64,000 nt of DNA from Littorina saxatilis. Taxonomy: Eukaryota > Mollusca > Gastropoda > Littorinimorpha > Littorinidae. Location: the NCBI RefSeq assembly GCF_037325665.1, contig NC_090255.1, positions 187,001 through 251,000 of the forward strand, written 5' to 3'. Positions within the stretch are counted from its first letter, which is position 1, and the number at the start of each line of letters is the position of its first letter. The notes beneath the pieces are model-generated. The model was not told where the DNA came from. It worked only from the letters and a program-made list of their open reading frames with translations, and did not search any database. A program made the position numbers and the translations under genes. Of the stretch, positions 13,601 to 26,600 are shown piece after piece.

Positions 13601-14544
13601 ATTTACTTGGAATCCTTTTAACAAAAGCGTACAGTCGAACTCGCTTAAGACGAATCACTGGGGATCGGGAAATAAGTTCGTCTTAACCGAAATTCGCATT
13701 AAGAGAATTGATTGATTTTTTTACTGTCACAATTTTAGAAGTAAAATTTAAAAAGTCGTGTAAAAGCATGTACATTCTGATCAATCTCCGATTTCATGGT
13801 GTCCACCAGTTCTGGTGCATATGTACTACCCTGGTCAAGTTTCCTCTCAAGACATCAAAGAGACCGCCCCATAGATTAAACTCCCCATAGGTTAAACTCG
13901 GTCACTGACCCGGGTGCAGGAAGTGTTTCCTCTCTCATATGAAAGGGGAACCACCTCTCATAGCTAAAACTGGGGTCATTGTCAATGACCCCTGGGAAGA
14001 AGGTCAGTGTCTATAAAGAAGGCCACCCAGCCATCACAATGGACCTGCCTTTGACCTCGCCTCACACGCAGATCCTTGTAGCCTTGTGACTTTTAGAGAC
14101 AAAGCGGCTCTGGGGCGATGAAAACGTGTTTGTTAAAAGAGGGGTTCGTTATGCAAATGATGTGATATGTCGATCTCGGGACGAGTTTAAAGATTTCGCC
14201 ATAAGCGTGAGTAAATTACAGACATTATGCATGCTTGGGAATCCAAAAAGTGCTCGTTATAAGCATAAATTCGTTACAAAGAATTCGTTTCAAGCATTTT
14301 TTTTAAGCATGAAGAAAGAGGTATTCAGTTGGGAACTTAAAACTAATACGTTATAAGTCAAAATTCGTAACTAGCGTGTTCGTTTTAAGTGGGTTCGACT
14401 GTAGTTGCTTGTGGAATCTTTGGTTTTGTTTCTGAGATGTGTCACTGTTTTCACCATTTATTTTTACAGTTGGCTTTGAGGTATTAATAAAGCCCCACGG
14501 AAGAACGCACTTGTAACTTGTCACTGTTTTGATCTCATTCATTT

Positions 14545-14633
<89 letters not shown>

Positions 14634-17600
14634 ACGCAGAGAGAGAGAGAGATAGCGAGAGAAACATTCCTAGTGATTTTACAACTTATCCTGAAAAAAA
14701 CTCGCTTAAGCCGAACTGCAGGGTAATTTCTCGGAAAAGGTTTGGCTTATCCGAACTCGGATATGCACAAACTCGGATTAGCAAAACGATTTTTCATTCC
14801 CCGGGTGAGTTTGGCTTAAGCGTGTTTGACTGTATTTTCTATTCATAGTGTCTGTGAATTAACCTCCAAGTTACTGCTCCCTCCCTTTTAGGACCGGATC
14901 AATTTTCGTAGATTTTTTTTAAGGTAGTAAAAGGGGGTTTGAGTTTCACTATCAGTATGAGCCATTCATAGATTCTATGTATTATTTCTTCAATGCCCTT
15001 CAGCTTTAGTTTCTATATAAATACAATACAGTGTCAATTTTAATACAATTTTAATACAGTACCACCTTCACTTGAAATTTTGCTTAGAACCGTGTTTGGG
15101 TGTAATTGCTTTTTTTTCAATTTCTTTAGTTTAATAATGTAAATTATTGTAACTTGTAAGGAAACAAGAAATGTAAAAAAAAGTCAATCCATGATGACAA
15201 GTGGAAAGCATGGTAACCAAGACTGAAGCAGTCAGTGACAGTGGAAAGCATGGTAACCAAGACTGAAGCAGTCAGTGACAGTGGAAAGCATGGTAACCAA
15301 GACTGAAGCAGTCAGTGACAGTGGAAAGCATGGTAACCAAGACTGAAGCAGTCAGTGACAGTGGAAAGCATGGTAACCAAGACTGAAGCAGTCAGTGACA
15401 GTGGAAAGCATGGTAACCAAGACTGAAGCAGTCAGTGGACTTCAAGGCTGTTTTGTTTGCACACACGCCAAAACACACACACACATGCCAAAACACACAC
15501 ACATGCCAAAACACACACACACACGCCAAAACACACACACACGCCAAAACACACACACACGCCGAAACACACACACACACGCCAAAACACACACACACGC
15601 CAAAACACACACACACACGCCAAAACACACACACACGCCAAAACACACACACACACGCCAAAACACACACACACGCCAAAACACACACACACGCCAAAAC
15701 ACACACACACGCCAAAACACACACACACACGCCAAAACACACACACACACCAAAACACACACACACGCCAAAACACACACACACGCCAAAACACACACAC
15801 ACACGCCAAAACACCCACACACACGCCAAAACACACACACACATGCCAAAACACACACACACATGCCAAAACACACACGCCAAAACACCCACACACACGC
15901 CAAAACACACACACACGCCAAAACACACACACACGCCAAAACACACACACACGCCAAAACACACACACACACGCCAAAACACACACACACACCAAAACAC
16001 ACACACACGCCAAAACACACACACACGCCAAAACACACACACACACGCCAAAACACCCACACACACGCCAAAACACACACACACATGCCAAAACACACAC
16101 ACACACGCCAAAACACACACACACATGCCAAAACACACACGCCAAAACACCCACACACACGCCAAAACACACACACACATGCCAAAACACACACACATGC
16201 CAAAACACACACACATGCCAAAACACACACACACGCCAAAACACACACACACACGCCAAAACACACACACACGCCAAAACACACACACACGCCAAAACAC
16301 ACACACACACGCCAAAGCACACACACACGCCAAAACACACACACACACGCCAAAACACACACACACGCCAAAACACACACACACACGCCAAAACACACAC
16401 ACACGCCAAAACACACACACACGCCAAAACACACACACACGCCAAAACACACACACACACGCCAAAACACACACACACACCAAAACACACACACACGCCA
16501 AAACACACACACACGCCAAAACACACACACACACGCCAAAACACCCACACACACGCCAAAACACACACACACATGCCAAAACACACACACACATGCCAAA
16601 ACACACACGCCAAAACACCCACACACACGCCAAAACACACACACACGCCAAAACACACACACGCGCCAAAACACACACACACGCCAAAACACACACACAC
16701 ACGCCAAAACACACACACACACCAAAACACACACACACGCCAAAACACACACGCCAAAACACCCACACACACGCCAAAACACACACACACATGCCAAAAC
16801 ACACACACACATGCCAAAACACACACACATGCCAAAACACACACGCCAAAACACCCACACACACGCCAAAACACACACACACATGCCAAAACACACACAC
16901 ACACGCCAAAACACACACACACATGCCAAAACACACACACACGCCAAAACACACACACACGCCAAAACACACACACACACGCCAAAACACACACACACAT
17001 GCCAAAACACACACACATGCCAAAACACAAACACACGCCAAAACACACACACACACGCCAAAACACACACACGCCAAAACACACACACACGCCAAAACAC
17101 ACACACACACGCCAAAACACACACACATGCCAAAACACACACACACATGCCAAAACACACACACACATGCCAAAACACACACACACACGCCAAAACACAC
17201 ACACACACGCCAAAACACACACACACACACACCAAAACACACACACGCCAAAACACACACACACATGCCAAAACACACACACATGCCAAAACACACACAC
17301 ACATGCCAAAACACACACACACACGCCAAAACACACACACACGCCAAAACACACACACACACACGCCAAAACACACACACACGCCAAAACACACACACAC
17401 ACATGCCAAAACACACACACACACATGCCAAAACACACACACACATGCCAAAACACACACACACGCCAAAACACACACACACACACGCCAAAACACACAC
17501 ACACACGCCAAAACACACACACGCCAAAACACACACACACGCCAAAACACACACACACGCCAAAACACACACACACACGCCAAAACACACACACATGCCA

Positions 17601-20600
17601 AAACACACACACACATGCCAAAACACAAACACACACGCCAAAACACACACACACACGCCAAAACACACACACACACGCCAAAACACACACACACACGCCA
17701 AAACACACACACATGCCAAAACACACACACCACACACACACATTGCCAGGGGCACAGTGCTGTTGAAGGCCTGTGATAGAATTGTTTCTTCCATCAGAAA
17801 CAAATGTACGGACTGTAAACCTTGCCAATACTACAAGTAGTCGTATTGCCAAATTTTATTTAAACCTTGTCACTTCGCCGGAATGTATTAAGTGGACATA
17901 AGGTCGGGTTCGGGAAAAGAGATTTCTTAGAAAAAAGTCTACTCTACAAAGACTGAGTTTTACTCTTTCACGACATCAACACTCAAACAACTTTCACTAC
18001 TACACAGTCGTCAAGGCAACACACTGTAATTTACCTTTAAACATTTATTACCTTTTATTCACTTTCACTAACACTAACACTTCTTTTCTTATACACAACT
18101 TCGGTAAAAAACAATAACTATTAGCTAAACTAAAGACTTGAGGAAAAAACATAAACTAAAACACTTAACAAAGCATGGCAGCTCTGAAGGGGAGGTAGGA
18201 AAAGTGCCCCTGAAAATACAATGCATAACACTCATAAACACACTATAACAAAACAAATGTAAATAGTAAACAACCTGACAATAAGAACATAGGATTAGAA
18301 TACAAATACAAAACGAGACAAACTCTTATGACTGATGACAAAACTTGAGCGCTTTAGAACTGAAAAGTATGTCATGTGACGTACGACATAGGAATCAACA
18401 TTAATAAGAAAATGTTCAATCACCATCTATGATAACAACTTTCTTTTAAACATGGACAAGAAGTTGTGTTTTGAGTTGCATATGACTAAGTGCAACAAAG
18501 TCAAATCAAAACGTCACTACGTCCACTAGTGATGAATTAAAAATACACCACTCACAGAAGAACCAAAACACTTAATGCCTCAAGTTCTTACACTAACACA
18601 AATGTGATTCCACTCCATCAAAACAGTCCCATAAGTCCCAACTCCATCAGTCAAAATCAGACTCCTCAACATGTATTTTCTCCCCTCATAAAGTGACAAA
18701 TACAAATAGTAACCAACAGAGAAACTTGATACAAATTACAAACATAACATTTCAAACCACAGAACTCTTTCCGATACCTCACACAGGTTTTTCCCAAACT
18801 CAAGACCACATGGCCACACAACAGACAATGACATATACCATTTTCTATCTACTGGAATCATCTTCAATATTATTCATCCATGATTTATCTTTGCATAGAA
18901 ATACAAGTAAACGGTTTGTGTGATCATCTCCAACAGTATTTTCAGTCTCTTACCTGAATTAGGAGCACTTTAAGCCCCATGTTCTGGCCACCCGAAGCCG
19001 GTGCCATCTCTCTCAGAACATGATCCATCAAAAAGAGAGAAACCCCACTTCCAGACATGGGAACTCAAAAAGTTGGAAGGTGGTTTCATCATAAGTAATA
19101 TATCTTCATAGTTAAAAATGTAATTTCAACATCTAAATATTCCTTAAATGTAACCAATGACTTTCAGATACTTCTGATAATTTTCTCATCACTACTTCTA
19201 TTTTATAACTTGATAATTGCAATTACCCAAACCTGACGAAAAGTAGTTAATTTAAGTCAAGGGAAGTAACCCACTGAAATACATGTCAAAATAATAAGTG
19301 CAGTTGTGTCCCTTTTACTTTAGTCACCTCTTAAATGGTAAGACAAATGCCACCACAGACAGTCTGTGTAAAATAAGAAATAATCCTCGTTAGGAATTAT
19401 TTCACATGTTTACATACACCCCTCCAAAGAAAATGTTTCCTTATTACTAACACTAGTAATCATGTAAACATTTCAAAAACTAAAAAACATTGTCGTTGAA
19501 TATCTCAACTCGACATGGCTAATCTCTCGTGTGTTAACAAAAAGTGTCTTAAAAGACAACCGGTGCATGTCTACGACCCAAGTCTAACTAAAAGAATAGT
19601 GCTGAAACACATCCCATTAGCTGTTTAGTTATGAACTTCATATTCCAGAAACGCACATAGCCAACAAAACAATTTCCATCTCTCACTCCATCTAAAGCGA
19701 CAGTCTAACCAATAAACCCAAGGTTTATCAACGAAATTGAAAAGGAAGACGATCAACACTTGGCATAAAAAGACTAGAAAAAATTAAACCGGTACACATG
19801 ACACACCTACTGTCAATCTTCTAAGTTAAACACAAGTTTCCAAAATTGACCAACACCCAAATTATCTCCCTTTCACCATGAATCAACAAAAACTTTGTCC
19901 AGTGCCTCCTCTCAACACCCAATCAAGACAAAGTACTTTTAACAAGGTTAAAACATAATAATCATTATTTCAACAGTGAATATTTAGAAAATCAACATGC
20001 GTCCATGCGTCATAACCAATACCACACTCTTGTCACAAGACATACAAATCAATTAGAAATATAACTAAGTGCGCCGGCACAGCTTAGCTACATTCATTGA
20101 CTCGACTCTCAAGACACACCCACACTACCTCTGCACTGCTTCAATGAATTTCACAATGACAAAAACACATTATACTGCACTCGGCAGTCCAAACCTTCTT
20201 GTTTGTTTTTCCTAGTTCCAAAGCTCATTGCAACTTGTTTGCAAATCCCTGTTTCCAAAATATCTGTCGCTTCCACTTGTCACAAAGTCAAAGAAACACC
20301 ATAGAACAAAACAAAAAGAACATAACATAATACAACACAATACTATTACTAAAACAATGCAATGCTCTTGTTATGATTGAAGAATGGAATACAATAGGAA
20401 TATCATATCATGTAATACATGATATATGGAATCCAACCCAACCAGAAATATTGTCTAAACCACAGCCCCACTTGTCTGTGATAACAAAATTCCTCAATAA
20501 TGGACAAGAAGTTATGTTACGACTAATTCAGACACAGCTACAAGCAGAGTCAATCGAAACTATACTTCATCCATTTAGTGACTAGCTTTAAGCATAATCA

Positions 20601-23600
20601 CCTTACAGAAAATCTAAGACATTCACGTGATGTCTCAAATTACTCTTGATGTAACCAGTAACCACTCGGAATTACATCTCTCAAAAGCTGACAGTTAACA
20701 AAGCAACTGTGCAGACTAATAATCTCAGTTCGCGTGGTGATTCCCCTTATCTCAATACAATTCCTATGTTCCATTTCTTTACAACCATCAACAATCCACA
20801 TAAAACAAATACTTCAATCTTCTTCTACTCCACACAACAATCTCAAATTACTGACAAATCAACCTGAATTAACTGCAGAAATGAACAAGTTGTTAACACT
20901 TATCATTTCCATGCCTCAAAAAGCTAAACAATCAACATCTTGAAGCTTCCAGAGTTAACAAAAAAGAGTGGGAACGGTAGCAACGGAGTTAAACCCAAAA
21001 ACCCGATGACCTTCAAGTACTGAACTATTTAGAGGCCCAGACAATTTTCTATAATGGAGTTCATATAGTGCAGTAACAGGCAAACATTTCCAAAAATCAA
21101 AAAATGTTCCTATTCACTCCGAACAACATTTTTTCAACATGACTCCAGTATGCCAACAGCTATTACAATAGTAAGACACTCCTATTTGTCATACAATCAC
21201 AAATTGACAAAACAAAAATCACTGCAACTCCTGTGACAAAAAATACTGTAGCACCCAATGACTGAAGTGTTCAAACATATAGTGAAACTCAAGGCAGGAA
21301 TCGTCCTGACAAGAAAACTCGGTTCAGATCACAATGCCAAAACTGTGAGAACATGGAAAAATAGACAAAAAGTTTTGTTAGGATTATATCGCGACCAAGT
21401 ACAACTAGGTCAAATCAAAACTATACTTTCGAGCGTCCATTTATGATGAAAGAATTATCACCACCCAAAATCAACCAAGCCACTAAATGTGGTAACTCTC
21501 CACAACATGACTAAAAAAAGTCAGTCACATCTGGTCAAAAATCCACAGCACTCAAGGTCACTGAAATCCGTGACTTTCTTCCTGGCAACAGTGTCGTCTC
21601 AGCGGTGTCATCCAGCTCATCTCTCTTCGTCATCTCTCCTCTGCATCGGCTCAGCTGTCGCTCTCCAGCATCCTGTCGCTCTCTCCTCGTCTCTCGCCTT
21701 TCCATCATGCTTAGTTATGTGTTTTCCTCTTACCCTTATCTTACAGTTAAAATTACAAAAAATAGTTGAAACAAAAACAATTGAGTCATTTATTTTCCAC
21801 TATTCCAGTCTTTACTTTTTTCTCTCTCACTATCTCAGTCCCTTATTGGGCGCCAAAATGTAAACCTTGCCAATACTACAAGTAGTCGTATTGCCAAATT
21901 TTATTTAAACCTTGTCACTTCGCCGGAATGTATTAAGTGGACATAAGGTCGGGTTCGGGAAAAGAGATTTCTTAGAAAAAAGTCTACTCTACAAAGACTG
22001 AGTTTTACTCTTTCACGACATCAACACTCAAACAACTTTCACTACTACACAGTCGTCAAGGCAACACACTGTAATTTACCTTTAAACATTTATTACCTTT
22101 TATTCACTTTCACTAACACTAACACTTCTTTTCTTATACACAACTTCGGTAAAAAACAATAACTATTAGCTAAACTAAAGACTTGAGGAAAAAACATAAA
22201 CTAAAACACTTAACAAAGCATGGCAGCTCTGAAGGGGAGGTAGGAAAAGTGCCCCTGAAAATACAATGCATAACACTCATAAACACACTATAACAAAACA
22301 AATGTAAATAGTAAACAACCTGACAATAAGAACATAGGATTAGAATACAAATACAAAACGAGACAAACTCTTATGACTGATGACAAAACTTGAGCGCTTT
22401 AGAACTGAAAAGTATGTCATGTGACGTACGACATAGGAATCAACATTAATAAGAAAATGTTCAATCACCATCTATGATAACAACTTTCTTTTAAACATGG
22501 ACAAGAAGTTGTGTTTTGAGTTGCATATGACTAAGTGCAACAAAGTCAAATCAAAACGTCACTACGTCCACTAGTGATGAATTAAAAATACACCACTCAC
22601 AGAAGAACCAAAACACTTAATGCCTCAAGTTCTTACACTAACACAAATGTGATTCCACTCCATCAAAACAGTCCCATAAGTCCCAACTCCATCAGTCAAA
22701 ATCAGACTCCTCAACATGTATTTTCTCCCCTCATAAAGTGACAAATACAAATAGTAACCAACAGAGAAACTTGATACAAATTACAAACATAACATTTCAA
22801 ACCACAGAACTCTTTCCGATACCTCACACAGGTTTTTCCCAAACTCAAGACCACATGGCCACACAACAGACAATGACATATACCATTTTCTATCTACTGG
22901 AATCATCTTCAATATTATTCATCCATGATTTATCTTTGCATAGAAATACAAGTAAACGGTTTGTGTGATCATCTCCAACAGTATTTTCAGTCTCTTACCT
23001 GAATTAGGAGCACTTTAAGCCCCATGTTCTGGCCACCCGAAGCCGGTGCCATCTCTCTCAGAACATGATCCATCAAAAAGAGAGAAACCCCACTTCCAGA
23101 CATGGGAACTCAAAAAGTTGGAAGGTGGTTTCATCATAAGTAATATATCTTCATAGTTAAAAATGTAATTTCAACATCTAAATATTCCTTAAATGTAACC
23201 AATGACTTTCAGATACTTCTGATAATTTTCTCATCACTACTTCTATTTTATAACTTGATAATTGCAATTACCCAAACCTGACGAAAAGTAGTTAATTTAA
23301 GCCAAGGGAAGTAACCCACTGAAATACATGTCAAAATAATAAGTGCAGTTGTGTCCCTTTTACTTTAGTCACCTCTTAAATGGTAAGACAAATGCCACCA
23401 CAGACAGTCTGTGTAAAATAAGAAATAATCCTCGTTAGGAATTATTTCACATGTTTACAGGACAAAGAATGCCGCTATAAACATCAGCGCTGAACAGTCT
23501 ATCTCTATATCAAATAACCAAAGGGAAGTAATCGCTCTTTATGCATACGACATGTGTAACAGTCCATCTCTAGTGTCAGTGAATTTACAACCTGAGTGCG

Positions 23601-26600
23601 ACTACGGTTAGTGCTAACCCTAACCCTAACGGTGGAACCCCCTTTTAAGACCTCCAACAATCTGAGAAATTCCGGTCTTAAAGGGGAGGGAGTCTGAGAA
23701 GAGGAGTAGATTTACAGAGGTTATGAACAGAAGTCTGAGAAGAGGAGTAGATTTACAGAGGTTATCAACAGAAGTCTGAGAAGAGGAGTAGATTTACAGA
23801 GGTTATCAACAGAAGTCTGAGAAGAGGAGTAGATTTACAGAGGTTATCAACAGAAGTCTGAGAAGAGGAGTAGATTTACAGAGGTTATCAACAGAAGTCT
23901 GAGAAGAGGAGTAGATTTACAGAGGTTATGAACAGAAGTCTGAGAAGAGGAGTAGATTTACAGAGGTTATGAACAGAAGTCTGAGAAGAGGAGTAGATTT
24001 ACAGAGGTTATGAACAGAAGTCTTAGAAGAGGAGTAGATTTACAGAGGTTATGAACAGAAGTCTGAGAAGAGGAGTAGATTTACAGAGGTTATGAACAGA
24101 AGTCTGAGAAGAGGAGTAGATTTACAGAGGTTATCAACAGAAGTCTGAGAAGAAAGTCAAGGTCTTAAATCTAAAACAGAGAGTCTTAAATTGGAGGGTC
24201 GTAAAACTTACAGACCTTCCTTGTTTTCCACTTTATAGCAAAAGATACACGCAGACAGGCAGCTAATCTGACATCTACAGAAAATTAGTGTTGACAAAAG
24301 ATACACGCAGACAGGCAGCTCATCTGACATCTACAGACAATTAGTGTTGACAAAAGATACACGCAGACAGGCAGCTAATCTGACATCTACAGAAAATTAG
24401 TGTTGACAAAAGATACACGCAGACAGGCAGCTCATCTGACATCTACAGAAAATTAGTGTTGACAAAAGATACACGCAGACAGGCAGCTCATCTGACATCT
24501 ACAGAAAATTAGTGTTGACAAAAGATACACGCAGACAGGCAGCTCATCTGACATCTACAGACAATTAGTGTTGACAAAAGATACACGCAGACAGGCAGCT
24601 CATCTGACATCTACAGACAATTAGTGTTGACAAAAGATACACGCAGACAGGCAGCTAATCTGACATCTACAGACAATTAGTGTTGACAAAAGATACACGC
24701 AGACAGGCAGCTAATCTGACATCTACAGAAAATTAGTGTTGACAAAAGATACACGCAGACAGGCAGCTAATCTGACATCTACAGACAATTAGTGTTGACA
24801 AAAGATACACGCAGACAGGCAGCTAATCTGACATCTACAGACAATTAGTGTTGACAAAAGAGGCACGCAGACAGGCAGCTAATCTGACATATACAGAAAA
24901 TTAGTGTTGACAAAAGAGGCACACATTTCGCTGTACTTCTGATAGTGATAACTGTCTGAGATGTGACCGAAGGTCTACAGAAGCTTAGCTCAAACTGGAT
25001 CAACGTGTAGCGTGTTGATTTGTTTCAGTTTTGAAGGCAGGCCTCATTATCTAGCCTGCTCAACGTGTAACGTGTTGATTTGTTTCAGTTTTGAAGGCAG
25101 GCCTCATAATCTAGCCTGCTCAACATGTAGCGTGTTGATTTGTTTCAGTTTAGGCCTCATAATCTAGCCTGCTCAACGTGTAGCGTGTTGATTTGTTTCA
25201 GTTTTGAAGGCAGGCCTCATAATCTAGCCTGCTCAACATGTAGCGTGTTGATTTGTTTCATAATCTAGCCTGCTCAACGTGTAGCGTGTTGATTTGTTTC
25301 AGTTTTGAAGGCAGGCCTCATCAGTCAGGCCAAGGGTTCAGCTTTCGCAGAGTTGGACAAAACAAAAGTGGTGTGCGCAGTGTAAGTTGTGCCTGAAAGG
25401 TTTATACTTTGATGGCTTTTCTCTTCTCTGAAAGGTTTATACTGTGATGGCTTTTCTCTTCTCTGAAAGGTTTATACTGTGATGGCTTTTCTCTTCTCTG
25501 AAAGGTTTATACTGTGATGGCTTTTCTCTTCTCTGAAAGGTTTATACTGTGATGGCTTTTCTCTTTGAAAGGTTTATACTGTGATGTAACTGTTACCTGT
25601 GTTTGTCAGACATGGAGACTTGATGACTATTACCTGTGTTTGTCAGACATGGAGACTTAATAACTGTTACCTGTGTTTGTCAGATATGGAGACTTGATGA
25701 ATATTACCTGTGTTTGTCAGACATGGAAACTTAATAACTGTTACCTGTGTTTGTCAGACATGGAGACTTGATAACTGTTACCTGTGTTTGTCAGACATGG
25801 AAACTTAATAACTGTTACCTGTGTTTGTCAGACATGGAAACTTAATAACTGTTACCTGTGTTTGTCAGACATGGAGACTTGATAACTGTTACCTGTGTTT
25901 GTCAGACATAGAGACTTGATGAATATTACCTGTGTTTGTCAGACATGGAAACTTAATAACTGTTACCTGTGTTTGTCAGACATAGAGACTTGATAACTGT
26001 TACCTGTGTTTGTCAGACATAGAGACTTGATGAATATTACCTGTGTTTGTCAGACATGGAAACTTAATAACTGTTACCTGTGTTTGTCAGACATAGAGAC
26101 TTGATAACTGTTACCTGTGTTTGTCAGACATAGAGACTTGATAACTGTTACCTGTGTTTGTCAGACATGGAGACTTGATAACTGTTACCTGTGTTTGTCA
26201 GACATAGAGACTTGATAACTGTTACCTGTGTTTGTCAGACATGGAAACTTAATAACTGTTACCTGTGTTTGTCAGACATAGAGACTTGATAACTGTTACC
26301 TGTGTTTGTCAGACATAGAGACTTGATGAATATTACCTGTGTTTGTCAGACATGGAAACTTAATAACTGTTACCTGTGTTTGTCAGACATAGAGACTTGA
26401 TAACTGTTACCTGTGTTTGTCAGACATAGAGACTTGATAACTGTTACCTGTGTTTGTCAGACATGGAAACTTAATAACTGTTACCTGTGTTTGTCAGACA
26501 TAGAGACTTGATAACTGTTACCTGTGTTTGTCAGACATGGAGACTTGATAACTGTTACCTGTGTTTGTCAGACATAGAGACGTGATAACTGTTTCCTGTG

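Larger units (their letters stand above)
10108..14832 (+). mobile_element. Tigger/pogo-type transposon carrying an OTU protease frame
   Basis: The 4.7-kb element has ends CAGCCGCACTCGCC (10108) and GCGTGTTTGACTG (14832), inverted to each other, with TA at 10106-10107 and 14833-14834. Subterminal GGCTTAAGC/GCTTAAGC motifs recur at both ends. Inside, in order: a broken Tigger transposase (10987-12561), an acidic linker, an OTU domain (to 13456), a nested TA-type MITE (13632-14401) and a CA microsatellite. It lies 100 bp after EXOSC6 exon 2, in the sense direction. Confidence 0.85.
17814..23459 (-). mobile_element. Non-coding LTR retrotransposon (LARD-like), young
   Basis: Two direct repeats of equal length (17814-19414 and 21859-23459, 1601 bp each) begin TGTAAAC and end GTTTACA. 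They flank a 2.4-kb interior, and GGAC is duplicated at 17810-17813 and 23460-23463. A likely primer-binding site lies beside the right repeat (on the minus strand TTTTGGCGCCCAATAAGGGA) and a purine-rich tract beside the left, so the element reads on the minus strand. The repeats look almost identical, so insertion was recent. It is structurally whole at its ends but shows no gag or pol coding, so it would have depended on another element. Family (Ty3-like or other) cannot be assigned. Confidence 0.88.

Noticed and set aside
15392-17852. Open frames of about 770-806 codons on both strands (HTHTPK and CVCFGV repeats)
   Set aside because: CA/GT repeats lack stops in these frames. Simultaneous openness on both strands shows a simple-sequence artefact.
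18693-18923. 76-codon frame duplicated at 22738-22968
   Set aside because: It is duplicated only because it lies in both LTRs; no family match.
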